In this document: positions 9,067 to 17,897 of the stretch, one piece after another
Layout: each line of letters opens with the position of its first letter
Numbering within the stretch: the stretch's first letter is position 1
From: Bdellovibrio bacteriovorus W
GTDB taxonomy: Bacteria > Bdellovibrionota > Bdellovibrionia > Bdellovibrionales > Bdellovibrionaceae
Direction: 5' to 3'
NCBI GenBank assembly: GCA_000525675.1
Contig: CP002190.1
Location: 744,001 to 808,000, forward strand
Length of the DNA stretch: 64,000 nt
Program-made: the position numbers and the translations under genes
The notes under the pieces: model-generated
Databases searched by the model: none
What the model was told of the DNA's origin: nothing
The model's input: the letters and a program-made list of their open reading frames with translations, nothing else

Positions 9067-9406
9067 ATTGATACCTATCAAGCTAAGAGAACAAATACTT
9101 ACTGATTTAGAAGATGATGTCATGGGGCTATGGTTTCTTATCGCTCTAATAAGCGACTTTAGAGAAAGTCATGATGAGGAAAAGTTCAGAGCATTTGTAC
9201 TTGAAGTGATTTTTTCACTTTTGTCCGAAAAGGCAATGAATGCCGGTAATGAAACAAAGAACGGCGGGTTTAAAGCGTGGAAGGGCTCTCCATCTGATAT
9301 CGTTAAGAGAATAGAAAGAGAGTGGATTAAGCTTAATCGTAGACCTAATATCGGAGAAATTGTGAGTTTTTGTCGTCCAGAGGCTGTTGGCAATGTAGAA
9401 GAATAA
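9059..9406 (+). CDS. Immunity-like protein of RHS cassette 4
   Basis: A 115-aa soluble alpha-helical protein starting at GTG 9059. It contains DDVMGLWFLI, EKFRAFVLEVI, GFKAWKGSP and a last section reading IEREWIKLNRRPNIGEIVSF. This layout (a GLW helix, an fxxW loop, and EWxxLxRxPxIGEIxxF near the end) is common in small proteins encoded right after RHS/polymorphic tips. The 8-bp overlap with the tip remnant at 8953-9066 supports an immunity role by position. The exact family is not recognised. Confidence 0.55.
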   Translation: MNELIPIKLREQILTDLEDDVMGLWFLIALISDFRESHDEEKFRAFVLEVIFSLLSEKAMNAGNETKNGGFKAWKGSPSDIVKRIEREWIKLNRRPNIGEIVSFCRPEAVGNVEE

Positions 9407-9435
9407 AAAGGGCTGTTTGGTTCAAATCTTTAGGT

Positions 9436-9471
9436 AAAAAAAAACGAGGTGGTTAACCTCGTTTTTTATTT
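9436..9471. terminator. Bidirectional intrinsic terminator
   Basis: CGAGGT (9445-9450) pairs with ACCTCG (9456-9461) around GGTTA, flanked by an A-run on the left and a T-run on the right. It serves the immunity gene ending at 9406 and the leftward operon ending at 9478. Confidence 0.85.
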
Positions 9472-9477
9472 GTGAAT

Positions 9478-9915
9478 TTAACCATTCCCAGAGCGTTCTT
9501 CTCGCTCGGTGCTCTTTAAAGATTCTAGTAGATCCTTGGCGTCTTTCTTAGGAAGGCTGCGCAGGGCTTGGTCTAACAAGGCTTTGTTTTTCTTATATAG
9601 TGGCATCAGCATTTCTGTCGCAGCTTCGGATGGATCTGTTTTAAATGTCAGAGCAGAGACTCGTACAAGCTCTTTGGCAAACGCTAAATCCATAGACTCT
9701 TTGCCAGTCATCAAATAGTCCACAGCATCTTGAATCGTCTGCAACATGTCTTGAGTTTTTAAAGCCACGGCATCGTCATTGTGATGAAGGCTGATGACTA
9801 AATCTTTATTGCTATAAGATTGAAGCTTCGAGAAATAAGTTTTTAAATCTTTAGCAAAGGCTTGAGAAGAAATAAGTAGAGCGGTCACTAATAAAACTCT
9901 GCTGATTTTTTTCAT
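9478..9915 (-). CDS. Small exported protein of unknown function
   Basis: A 145-aa protein with a Sec signal peptide (KKISRVLLV..., cleavage after SQAFA at ~22). The mature part is helical and charged, without cysteines or recognisable catalytic motifs, and ends in a Glu/Arg-rich tail. It lies 21 bp downstream of the exported NlpC/P60-like protein on the same strand, so the two are probably cotranscribed and end at the shared terminator at 9436-9471. Periplasmic or secreted location is inferred; function unknown. Confidence 0.75.
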   Translation of the reverse strand: MKKISRVLLVTALLISSQAFAKDLKTYFSKLQSYSNKDLVISLHHNDDAVALKTQDMLQTIQDAVDYLMTGKESMDLAFAKELVRVSALTFKTDPSEAATEMLMPLYKKNKALLDQALRSLPKKDAKDLLESLKSTEREERSGNG

Positions 9916-9936
9916 GATAACTTCCTTAAGTTAAAA

Positions 9937-11070
9937 CTATTTCTCTTTAATCATAACACCAATAAGTTGGCGGTTGGAAAGGGTATGATTGGTCGGGCGG
10001 TAGAAGTCACTGACGTATCCTCCGCTTGAGCCCCAGTCCGTTTTAATCTCCACATGGCCCGCATGCTTAGCGTCTCGGGTATTTCTGTAAACTAACACAG
10101 CACCCTTTGGAGCATCTTTAGGATTTTTAATCAGGTCCTTATAGCGAGGATCGTCCATCATATTGATGAAACCACGGCGTTTAAGATCACCCACCGCGTT
10201 TTTTGCTTGAGCCCCTGGAAGATAGTCATCGACTAAGTCTCCGCCCAATAGGGAACGCTTTACATAGCGATAGCAAAGTCGCTTTGAGCGAGTTTCTTTA
10301 TTTCTCATCCCGTATTTAATGGTCTTATCCACTTCCGAACTGGTGGAGTATTTTACAACCCCAGGGAACTGAGCCCATTTTTTGTCGGGGATATCGGGAA
10401 TGTTTTGAATCTTTTCTTGGACAGCACGAATAGCTTCCACATTCCTCTGAGGAGGTCGAGGGGAACTCGTTACGTGATTACAGTCTATGCAAATATCAGC
10501 TTCTGTTTTAGAGGCTGGCTCATCTGCTTTTTCTAAATTTGGATCTAAGGAAGGTTTGGGAACTGGACGCTCTGGCTTTTGTTCACGAAGAATTTCTTCT
10601 TTGCTTGGAAGGCGAGGGGCAGCTACGGCTCCCTCTGGAGTTGGCATGCCTTCACCGTCTTTGATGGCGCGAGAAGTAAGTGCTAATTCAGGGTCCTGAA
10701 TGTCTTCGCCTTCAACGTCTTTCAGAGCTAACCACGGATCCTTTTGCGAAAAGTAAACCCAAGTTTCTTCGCCCTCTTTAGGTAGGTTCTTGGCTTTAGA
10801 GTCACCGACTCGTGTGATGCGAATTTTAATTCCATAGGAGCCTGTGCGGCTGAGTTTGCGAGTCTCAACGACAGTTCCTTCAGTGCCTTCTGGGACTAAA
10901 TACTTTACGTTGCGCGCATTTTTTCTGAAATCTAAAGAGGTGCGACCATTCAAATTACCTGTCAGAACAATGCTTTGCAGTTCTTCAAAGCCCTCTGCAA
11001 ACGCAAAAGAAACTGCGAACAGCACTGAGAAGATAATTCTAAGAGGTTTCCAACACTTTGATCTGAACAA
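9937..11070 (-). CDS. Exported SH3-like plus papain-like (NlpC/P60- or CHAP-type) putative peptidoglycan hydrolase
   Basis: 377 aa from a TTG start with AGGAG six bases upstream. A signal peptide covers residues ~1-25 (SFAFA). Residues ~30-110 contain a beta-rich SH3-like segment (SYGIKIRI, ETWVYFS). A long Pro/Glu linker follows, with a CIDCNH motif at ~195. The C-terminal ~130 residues have LCYRYVKRSLL with a possible catalytic cysteine, GAVLVYRN, and HAGHVEIKTDWG with candidate catalytic histidine; this order fits a cysteine-histidine amidase/peptidase fold. The likely role is cutting cell-wall peptides outside the cytoplasm. Assignment to CHAP versus NlpC/P60 is uncertain. It forms an operon with the small exported protein downstream. 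Confidence 0.65.
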   Translation of the reverse strand: MFRSKCWKPLRIIFSVLFAVSFAFAEGFEELQSIVLTGNLNGRTSLDFRKNARNVKYLVPEGTEGTVVETRKLSRTGSYGIKIRITRVGDSKAKNLPKEGEETWVYFSQKDPWLALKDVEGEDIQDPELALTSRAIKDGEGMPTPEGAVAAPRLPSKEEILREQKPERPVPKPSLDPNLEKADEPASKTEADICIDCNHVTSSPRPPQRNVEAIRAVQEKIQNIPDIPDKKWAQFPGVVKYSTSSEVDKTIKYGMRNKETRSKRLCYRYVKRSLLGGDLVDDYLPGAQAKNAVGDLKRRGFINMMDDPRYKDLIKNPKDAPKGAVLVYRNTRDAKHAGHVEIKTDWGSSGGYVSDFYRPTNHTLSNRQLIGVMIKEK

Positions 11071-11178
11071 ATTGACTCCTATAGTTCCTCATCGGCTTTC
11101 AAGAAGTGAACTAGAGTAAAATCTCGGAAACTCAAGATTAAGGTCGGGTCTAGAAACAAAGGTGGACAAGTTTAGGCG

Positions 11179-11203
11179 AAAAAAAAGCACCCTTTTGGGG
11201 TGC
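11179..11203 (-). terminator. Intrinsic terminator of asnS
   Basis: Read leftward: GCACCC, a 5-nt loop, GGGTGC, then eight T. It sits 19 bp after the asnS stop. Confidence 0.85.
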
Positions 11204-11221
11204 CTCTCAGAATGAGACATT

Positions 11222-12613
11222 TTAGAACAAGGCATTGTTCGGAGTACGAGGGAACGGAATCACGTCACGAATGTTCGACATACCTGTGAGATACATCATC
11301 ATACGCTCGAAACCTAAACCGAATCCGGCATGCGGGAAGCTTCCGTAGCGGCGAAGGTCTGTATAGAAAGAATAGTCCTCTGGAACAAGGCCGATATCTC
11401 TCATGCGTTCTTCTAAGATCGCTAGTTGATCTTCACGCTGAGAACCACCGATGATCTCTCCAATACCTGGAGCTAACAGATCCATCGCTTTCACAGTCTT
11501 TTGATCATCATTGAGCTTCATATAGAAAGCTTTAATACCGCGCGGGTAGTCCGTCACAAACACTGGTTTCTTGAAGTGCTCCTCAGCCAGATATCTTTCG
11601 TGCTCTGACTGCATATCAATGCCCCATTCAACTTTGTGATCAAACTTCTTGCCTGATTTCAGTAAGATCTCAATAGCCTCTGTGTAGGTCACACGGCCGA
11701 AGTCGTTATTAAGAACGTTGTTCAATTTATCAAAGAGACCTTTTTCCACAAATGAGTTGAAGAACTCCATCTCCTCGGGGCACTCATCCATCACATAGCG
11801 AATGATGAACTTGATCATCGCTTCACCCAACTCCATGTTGGCATTGAGGTCTGCAAATGCAATCTCTGGCTCGATCATCCAAAACTCAGCGGCGTGGCGA
11901 GAGGTGTTGGAGTTTTCCGCGCGGAACGTAGGACCGAATGTATAGATGTTTCTAAAAGCCGCGCAATAGGTTTCGCCGTTCAATTGACCACTCACAGTCA
12001 AATGAGTTTCTTTTCCGAAGAAGTCTTTAGAGTTATCAATTTTGCCATCTTCTTTACGGGGAGGCTTATTCATATCCAAAGTTGTTACGCGGAACATTTC
12101 TCCAGCGCCCTCAGCATCTGATCCGGTGATGATTGGAGTATGCACGTTCACAAAGCCATTTTCTTGGAAGAACTTGTGGATCGCATAGGACAAAACCGAA
12201 CGCACTCTGAAAACTGCAGAGAACGTGTTTGTACGTGGTCTCAAGTGTGCAATCTCGCGCAAGAATTCAAAGCTGTGGCGCTTGTTTTGGAGTGGATAAT
12301 CCAGATCTGCTTTTTGGTAGATTTCAATCTCACTGGCTTTGATTTCAAATGTTTGACCTGCGCCTTGAGATTCAATGACTGTACCCTTTACGCGGATAGA
12401 GCTAGACAGAGAAAGCTTTGCAACTTCATCGAAGTTATTTAAACTTTGATCGAAGACCACTTGGACGCCTTTGAAAAAGCTTCCGTCATTCAGTTCGATA
12501 AAACCGAAATTTTTCTGATCACGCATTTTGCGGACCCAGCCTTTAAGTTCGATTTCTTTATTTAGAAATTTATCTGTCTCTCTATATAGGGATTTAACAA
12601 GAGCGATTTCCAT
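11222..12613 (-). CDS. asnS: Asparagine--tRNA ligase
   Basis: Charges tRNA-Asn with asparagine in the cytoplasm. 463 residues, the usual AsnRS length. An OB-fold anticodon-binding domain ([13 protein letters not shown]...) occupies about the first 110 residues. The class II catalytic core follows, with motif 2 ([17 protein letters not shown]) and motif 3 ([15 protein letters not shown]); the AsnRS-type ending [10 protein letters not shown] is present. The ATG at 12613 is chosen because AAAGGA precedes it and the protein then starts like other AsnRS; the frame stays open further upstream but that part has no homology. An intrinsic terminator follows. Confidence 0.97.
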   Translation of the reverse strand: MEIALVKSLYRETDKFLNKEIELKGWVRKMRDQKNFGFIELNDGSFFKGVQVVFDQSLNNFDEVAKLSLSSSIRVKGTVIESQGAGQTFEIKASEIEIYQKADLDYPLQNKRHSFEFLREIAHLRPRTNTFSAVFRVRSVLSYAIHKFFQENGFVNVHTPIITGSDAEGAGEMFRVTTLDMNKPPRKEDGKIDNSKDFFGKETHLTVSGQLNGETYCAAFRNIYTFGPTFRAENSNTSRHAAEFWMIEPEIAFADLNANMELGEAMIKFIIRYVMDECPEEMEFFNSFVEKGLFDKLNNVLNNDFGRVTYTEAIEILLKSGKKFDHKVEWGIDMQSEHERYLAEEHFKKPVFVTDYPRGIKAFYMKLNDDQKTVKAMDLLAPGIGEIIGGSQREDQLAILEERMRDIGLVPEDYSFYTDLRRYGSFPHAGFGLGFERMMMYLTGMSNIRDVIPFPRTPNNALF

Positions 12614-12765
12614 GCTGTCCTTTCGTGAAACCCGTCGCTTCTGAAACGAGAAAGTTGCCATCCATAATCTATAAAACTTTCCTGTGGCAAGATAGCTTAA
12701 AAAAGAGCATTTTAAGAACATTTTCGTCCAACCATGCTTGTAAGAGAGACCCACAGAGGACTGAG

Positions 12766-12873
12766 AAAGACTGCCCTAGGAGCTGCAAAGCCGGAGTTCC
12801 GAAGCAGTCTCTCCCAAAGGGAGGAGGTCAGCGAGGGCTGTTCGAGGGATTTGCAGCTCCTAGGGCAGTCTTT
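12766..12873. repeat. Family B palindromic element (copy B1)
   Basis: A 24-bp arm at 12766-12789 is perfectly complementary to 12850-12873. Between them lies a ~60-bp core (CGGAGTTCCGAAGCAGTCTC...CAGCGAGGGCTGTTCGAGG) that, in reverse complement, matches the core of the element at 14289-14410. The arms themselves do not match the other copies. It sits in the divergent asnS/threonine dehydratase gap (12614-13079); the rest of that gap holds only a short ACCAGA/TCTGGT hairpin near 13000. Confidence 0.85.
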
Positions 12874-13079
12874 CCTCATCTCCGAGAGCTCGTATTTTCA
12901 ACGGTTTCTATTCGAGTATTGGGTCATTGAAACAAGGGCTGCTTTGACTATCCTTCTGACGGGGTGCGAGATTGCGGAATCTTCTTAAAAAAACCACCAG
13001 AAAGACTCTCTGGTCCTTGCGTGTCTTGGCATTTTCGAGGACATTATTGCCATAAGTCCCCTGTGAGGAGTTCGAAGCC

Positions 13080-14288
13080 ATGGAAGTGACCTTTTCCGAT
13101 ATTCAAAAAGCCCGTGAACTGATTAAAGACATTATTTGTACCACGGAGATGAGCCATTCTTTGAACGCCAGCAAGTTGATTGGCAGTGATGTTTATTTCA
13201 AGTTTGAAAATACACAAAGAACAGGCAGCTTTAAGTTCCGTGGCGCCTATAATAAAATCTCTAATCTAACGGCTGATGAAAAAGCCCGTGGAGTGGTGGC
13301 AAGTTCTGCCGGGAACCACGCCCAAGGGGTGGCTCTTTCAGCAAGTCTTGCCGGAGTAAAATCCACGATTGTCATGCCGGTGAACGCGAGTTTGAACAAA
13401 GCTTCTGCAACTCAAGCTTATGGAGCTGAAGTTGTTTTGCATGGAGATATCTATGACGAAGCCTACGAGCACGCCCGTCAGTTAGAAAAGGAACATGGTT
13501 ATACTTTCGTGCATCCCTACCAAGATCCTTTTGTCATCGCAGGGCAGGGGACTATCGGTTTGGAAGTTTTAGAAAAGGTTCCTGACTTAGACTCTATCGT
13601 GATTCCAATCGGTGGTGGCGGGCTTATTAGTGGGATCGCTTTGGCAGCTAAGACTATTAATCCAAAGATTAAAATTTATGGCGTTCAAAGTGATCGCTCT
13701 CCGGGAATGCTTAACTTGTTTAAGGGCGTACAGCCAACAGATATTAAACGTCCTCCAACAATCGCCGATGGCATTGCCATTAAGTATCCATCCCAAATCA
13801 TTTACGATAATTTTATTTCCAAGTACGTTGATGAAGTGGTCTCTGTCAGTGATGATGAAATCGCTGAAGCGATTGTGTTTCTGATGGAAAGAGCCAAAAC
13901 AGTGGCTGAAGGATCTGGAGCAGCTGCGATGGCGGCGGCTATGTCGAGAGGATTAAACCTCGGCAAGAAGACTTGTATTATTATTAGCGGTGGTAATATT
14001 GATTTGAATTTAGTTTCAAAAATTATCGATCGAGGACAGATTGTGAGAGGACGCCTTTGCGACCTTTCCGTTGTCGTCGATGACCTTCCAGGAAACTTGA
14101 GCAAACTCACTCAAGCCATTGCCTCTCAAAAAGCTAACGTTATTGAAGTACGCCATGACCGCGTTCATCAAGGTTTATCATTGCGTGAAACTCGTATCGA
14201 CTTTACTCTGGAGACAACCAGCGTGGAGCATATTCAGCGTATTAAAAAGTGCCTAGAAGACGCGGGCGCCAAAGTCGTTAAAATTTAA
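13080..14288 (+). CDS. ilvA: Threonine ammonia-lyase (threonine dehydratase) with C-terminal ACT domain
   Basis: Converts threonine to 2-oxobutyrate and ammonia, the first step toward isoleucine or a catabolic route. 402 aa. A PLP-dependent fold-type II domain spans ~1-320: SFKFRGAYNK carries the PLP lysine, SAGNHAQGVA binds substrate carboxylate, GGGGLISG is the phosphate-binding loop, and ISGGNIDLN closes the active site. Residues ~325-402 form an ACT-like domain (LSVVVDDLPGNLSKL), as in the ~400-residue IlvA/TdcB forms. Whether it is the biosynthetic or catabolic enzyme cannot be told from sequence. ATG at 13080 has GAGGAG upstream. A family B palindrome starts right after its stop. Confidence 0.92.
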   Translation: MEVTFSDIQKARELIKDIICTTEMSHSLNASKLIGSDVYFKFENTQRTGSFKFRGAYNKISNLTADEKARGVVASSAGNHAQGVALSASLAGVKSTIVMPVNASLNKASATQAYGAEVVLHGDIYDEAYEHARQLEKEHGYTFVHPYQDPFVIAGQGTIGLEVLEKVPDLDSIVIPIGGGGLISGIALAAKTINPKIKIYGVQSDRSPGMLNLFKGVQPTDIKRPPTIADGIAIKYPSQIIYDNFISKYVDEVVSVSDDEIAEAIVFLMERAKTVAEGSGAAAMAAAMSRGLNLGKKTCIIISGGNIDLNLVSKIIDRGQIVRGRLCDLSVVVDDLPGNLSKLTQAIASQKANVIEVRHDRVHQGLSLRETRIDFTLETTSVEHIQRIKKCLEDAGAKVVKI

Positions 14289-14410
14289 GTAGACCGGCTC
14301 TAGGTCAGTCAGGGCTACAAACCCCTCGGACAGTCCTCGCTGACGTCCTCCCTTCGGGAGAGACTGCTGCGGAACTCGGGTTTTGTATCCCTGACTGACC
14401 TACAGCCTAC
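14289..14410. repeat. Family B palindromic element (copy B2)
   Basis: The left arm (about 14289-14324) pairs with the right arm (about 14378-14410): AGGTCAGTCAGGG..ACAAACCC against GGGTTTTGTA.CCCTGACTGACCT, two mismatches in the inner 23 bp. The core (CGGACAGTCCTCGCTGAC...GAGACTGCTGCGGAACTC) is shared with B1 and partly with B3/B4. It lies between convergent genes directly after the threonine dehydratase stop. Confidence 0.85.
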
Positions 14411-14482
14411 TCTTTAGATTCGGCATCTCCCAATTTACAAATCTGCAAAAAATAAAAAAGAGAGTGTAGATAGGAGAGGGGT

Positions 14483-14977
14483 TTAGAAGGTTATTTTTCT
14501 TTCCCAATGGCATGTGTAGCCGTCTGGTTTTTTCTCTAAATATTTTTGATGGTAATCTTCAGCTTTCCAGAAGGTGGCGCCGCTGGCGATTTCTGTGACG
14601 AGTGGGGCTTTCCAGGCTCCGCTTTGATTAACTCTGTCTATGACTTTTTGAGCCATGGCTTGGTGTTCTTGGGATTCTGTAAAGATCACACTTCGGTACT
14701 GGCTACCGATGTCGTTTCCCTGTTGATCTAAAGTCGTTGGATTGTGAATTTTAAAGAAGTAAAGCAGCAGATCTTCAAAGCTCAAAACTTTAGGATCAAA
14801 AACGACTTTGACGGTTTCGGCGTGATGAGTGACACCCGTGCTGACTTGTTCGTAGGTGGGGTTCGGGCGCACTCCTCCCATATAGCCCACTTCGGTTTCT
14901 AAAACTCCGGGAAGTTTCGCGATAAGATCTTCAAGACCCCAAAAGCATCCGCCGGCAAGATAAGTCGTCTCAGACAT
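14483..14977 (-). CDS. msrA: Peptide-methionine (S)-S-oxide reductase
   Basis: Repairs oxidised methionine in proteins. 164 aa, typical MsrA length. The catalytic cysteine is in GGCFWG near residue 12, followed by the family motifs GYMGG, HAETVKVVFDP and QGNDIGSQYRS, and an ending EDYHQKYLEKKP. The ATG at 14977 (MSETTYL) is preferred because AGAGGTG precedes it; the longer frame upstream adds unrelated residues. No fused MsrB domain. It stands alone on the minus strand, facing threonine dehydratase across the B2 palindrome. Confidence 0.95.
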   Translation of the reverse strand: MSETTYLAGGCFWGLEDLIAKLPGVLETEVGYMGGVRPNPTYEQVSTGVTHHAETVKVVFDPKVLSFEDLLLYFFKIHNPTTLDQQGNDIGSQYRSVIFTESQEHQAMAQKVIDRVNQSGAWKAPLVTEIASGATFWKAEDYHQKYLEKKPDGYTCHWERKITF

Positions 14978-15037
14978 TGAAGCACCTCTAGTTGATTGTT
15001 CAAAGAGCAAGAGACTCCATGTCTCGAAGCTCTTAAG

Positions 15038-16447
15038 TTAGGATGGGCTTTGTTTATCGAAACAAATTCCACACTCAGTCGCAAGTTTAAAAGTGCTGTT
15101 CTTTTTTAAAACAGTATCCCCTTGGGCTTGCAAGACTTGTTCAGAGTCTTTGCTGTCTAGAACTTTAAACTGTGTGATCGATTTCCTGACAAAGCTTTTT
15201 GGCAAGCGCGGTGAGTGTGTCGTCAGATCTGTCATCCAACGAAGTTGAATATCAGATTGTGCTTTAATACCAAATTCAACGCCACGACCGCCAGATTGTT
15301 TAAAGGTGTCCTCAGTGGCTCCTTTAAATTTAACTTCTGTCACTAGCACCGGAAGGCCGGTTTCAATTTTTTCAATCGAGACCGTAGAGCTTGTTGCAGC
15401 TCCACCGGATTGTTGATGAGAAGCGCCGCCGCCAATAGCAAATTGCAGAGCCGAAGATTGCGTATCCGACTCGAGCTGAATTTGCGTGGACACTCCGCAA
15501 TTGATCGCGACTGGTGTCTTGCTATGAATCTGTGAAAGAGCCAATTCGATCGCATTCTTCAAAGCTGCTGCACCTACTGTCACACCTCGGTAAGCTGGCG
15601 ATGGGTACTTTGCATTGAGCCAGCAAACTGTCGGTGAAACAATCTGCAATGTGGAAAAAGAACCACTGTTCGCAAGGTGTGTGAACTTATAAAATTGGCT
15701 AATGGCATAAAAGCAAATTCCGTAAACAGCAGATTCAGTCAGGAAGGTCATCTTGCCAGCAGTTGTGCCGCTGAAATCGAGATTGATTTTGCCATCATGA
15801 ATTTCCATGGAGACACGTAAAAGTTCGCCGCTATCTAGTTGTACATCGACGCGAGTCTCCCCAGAAGCGGAGTCAGAAATCTTGTGAACGGCTGCTTTTT
15901 TAGAAGCGGAAATATAATCACTGATAATTTCAGGAGTCACTTGCAGACCCGAGAACTCAATGCTCTCGTGAAGGCGTTTCGCCGCATTTTGCATTTTTGC
16001 AATTTCAGCTTTCACCCAATCAACCAAATGAGCTGGGCAGAGAGGGTGAGCTCCCATCGCGCCAAGAATCATCTCGTTGATATGCCCATTCATTAAAATC
16101 GGTGTTGGAGGAATTCTTAAGCCCTCTTCTTCAATGGACTTTGCAAAGGCAAAGTTTTCGCAGAGAGGCACTTTGCGCATCCACAAGATATCTTCGGAGA
16201 CGGCCATTACAAAAGTCATCTCATTCAGAGTTGATCCGCCACTATAAGGATCGTTAAGAATCGCGACGTCGTTTTCCTTAAGCTTTAAATACTTACTCAC
16301 AGTCGTTGCGGCAGCGGCTAATGTTCCATAGATCGCCGGAGCTTCTCCGCGAACGGCAAGGACAGTTCCATCTGTAAGCATAAGGGCCGCGTCTTCATTT
16401 AAAAAAGAATTTAAGAGGGAGTGGAAAAGTTCTGTTTGATAGTTCAT
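15038..16447 (-). CDS. Hydantoinase B/oxoprolinase (HyuB)-like protein, divergent
   Basis: 469 aa. It resembles the B subunit of ATP-dependent hydantoinases/oxoprolinases: NDPYSGGSTLNEMTF and, further on, LCPAHLVDWVKAEI, INLDFSGTT and the SPAYRGVTVG region correspond to family motifs (DPYxGGTHLxDxxx, aHxxDvGG, DfxGts). It is shorter than usual HyuB (often >500 aa) and the glycine-rich C-terminal section is reduced. It starts at the base next to the stop of the upstream HyuA-like gene, so the pair is cotranscribed and probably forms a complex. The substrate is unknown, and activity may be altered. Confidence 0.7.
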   Translation of the reverse strand: MNYQTELFHSLLNSFLNEDAALMLTDGTVLAVRGEAPAIYGTLAAAATTVSKYLKLKENDVAILNDPYSGGSTLNEMTFVMAVSEDILWMRKVPLCENFAFAKSIEEEGLRIPPTPILMNGHINEMILGAMGAHPLCPAHLVDWVKAEIAKMQNAAKRLHESIEFSGLQVTPEIISDYISASKKAAVHKISDSASGETRVDVQLDSGELLRVSMEIHDGKINLDFSGTTAGKMTFLTESAVYGICFYAISQFYKFTHLANSGSFSTLQIVSPTVCWLNAKYPSPAYRGVTVGAAALKNAIELALSQIHSKTPVAINCGVSTQIQLESDTQSSALQFAIGGGASHQQSGGAATSSTVSIEKIETGLPVLVTEVKFKGATEDTFKQSGGRGVEFGIKAQSDIQLRWMTDLTTHSPRLPKSFVRKSITQFKVLDSKDSEQVLQAQGDTVLKKNSTFKLATECGICFDKQSPS

Positions 16448-17803
16448 CTATTTACCCTCCGTATATTTAGCGCCACAAAGAGCCAATGCCATAGACTCAT
16501 GGAATTCTTCTGTGAAGATCATAGAGTTTTTATCTTTTTTAAAAGCGTTTCCAAAGACAGAAGCCAGAGGGCCCATAATTAGAAGTTTCTGAGTTTTGCG
16601 TTTTAAAAAAGCTTCCATAGCTAGGCGTTGCAGACTCAAGCTTTGTAGATCTTTGCTTAGCTTAGGGACGTCGCTGTCTTTCATGCTGCTAATTTTTGAC
16701 ATAGCAAAAATAGCATTTTTAAATCTTTGTACACCCGTTGCTTGAACTCGCTCTTGCAGGCTTTCTAAAGCCTGTAATTTTGGATTTTCAGCCCATAGAT
16801 CGATCAAAGTGGGTTTCTGACCTCGCCCTAAAAGCATAGGACCTGGTTCCCAACCTGTGATGTTGTTGTCAAAGTCGAAACGGCCAAAGTCATTTAAGCC
16901 AATACACGCAGTCGGTTGAATCTCGAGTTCTTCCATGCGAGCATGTTTTGCGGCAACAGGCCCCCATGGGCTTTGCCAAGTGTCGCTCCACTCATCGGCA
17001 TAAATAAAAGTAAAAGACTCTAAGCCAAGGTAGAGAATATCAGCCTTGTTCTTTTCGCCATAAGTTAAAGCCATCGCAGTTGAAGCAGAAAAGAAATCCC
17101 CTATAGGATGTGAGCTCAAGTGGGGAGTAGCGTGACCTTCTGAATTCATCAGGAAGATGTTTTCTTTTTCAAGTACACCTTCAAGGCCTGCAAAGATCTC
17201 TTCTTTGCGCTCGTTTAAAACTCCTGAAACAGTCGCGTTCAAAGAGTTTTTGTTCCAGCGCAAAACCTCGGAATCGTCAGTCGAAATTGGAGTGAAAACT
17301 TCAAAACCTTGTTCTAGTAAGAAGCTTTTTGCTTGTTCCTCATGAAGAGGATTTTTATTAGCGTGCAGAAAATGAATACATACTTTCGAGCACTGCGCTT
17401 CTTTAATTTTTTGCGCAACTTCTTTGAGGTGTTCGATTTCAAGAGCTTGAACAACATCGCCATTTGCTGAAAGTCTTTCTTGAATAGGAAAAACCAAGCT
17501 CTGCTCTGTCAGTGGTAAAGATTTTCCACAGATGTTTAGCCAGTCCTCAAAACCCGCAGTGGTTAGGTGAGCTGCTGGGCCACTGAGCTTAAAATCCAAA
17601 AGGCGCTTTGGCAGCCGAAGACTGATAAAAGCCTTCTCAGGTTTTGAATCCGAGTTGTCTTGCAGAAACTGTTGAAGATTTGATTTGAGATTATCTCTGG
17701 AGAAATAAATTCTTTTGAGTGCTACGGCTTTATCGCCCGACAACAGTGCGAATTCGGCGAAGGACTCTCCTACGCTGATTCCTAACAAGAAACTCTTTTG
17801 CAT
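16448..17803 (-). CDS. Hydantoinase A/oxoprolinase (HyuA)-like protein, degenerate
   Basis: 451 aa. Position before a HyuB-like gene and general layout identify it as a HyuA-type actin-fold subunit. The usual N-terminal phosphate loop (GxDxGGTFTD) is replaced by LGISVGESFAEF, and the second phosphate motif (DMGGTS) by LGLESFTFIY. The late region with GRGQKPTLIDLW resembles the HyuA segment GG..PT.TDA. Loss of the acidic and glycine residues suggests weak or no ATP hydrolysis. It is translated directly into the HyuB-like gene (no gap). Physiological role unknown. Confidence 0.6.
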   Translation of the reverse strand: MQKSFLLGISVGESFAEFALLSGDKAVALKRIYFSRDNLKSNLQQFLQDNSDSKPEKAFISLRLPKRLLDFKLSGPAAHLTTAGFEDWLNICGKSLPLTEQSLVFPIQERLSANGDVVQALEIEHLKEVAQKIKEAQCSKVCIHFLHANKNPLHEEQAKSFLLEQGFEVFTPISTDDSEVLRWNKNSLNATVSGVLNERKEEIFAGLEGVLEKENIFLMNSEGHATPHLSSHPIGDFFSASTAMALTYGEKNKADILYLGLESFTFIYADEWSDTWQSPWGPVAAKHARMEELEIQPTACIGLNDFGRFDFDNNITGWEPGPMLLGRGQKPTLIDLWAENPKLQALESLQERVQATGVQRFKNAIFAMSKISSMKDSDVPKLSKDLQSLSLQRLAMEAFLKRKTQKLLIMGPLASVFGNAFKKDKNSMIFTEEFHESMALALCGAKYTEGK

Positions 17804-17897
17804 TAAATCGCTCTCTATAATTGAAATTGCTACGAAATATGTTAAAGCTAGGCGGACAACTATAGCAAAAAAAATGTCTTAAGCAAAGGACTCTAAA

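Noticed and set aside
5305-9100. RHS core copies as a transposon or CRISPR-like array
   Set aside because: The repeated DNA is protein-coding RHS core in the same orientation, with varied genes between; there are no terminal inverted repeats, transposase, or short regular spacers.
11894-12442. Plus-strand ORFs inside asnS
   Set aside because: Antisense shadows of a clear AsnRS gene.
12625-12988. ORFs of 84-101 codons across palindrome B1
   Set aside because: They read through the inverted repeat and the asnS 5' end, have no ribosome site and no protein-like pattern.
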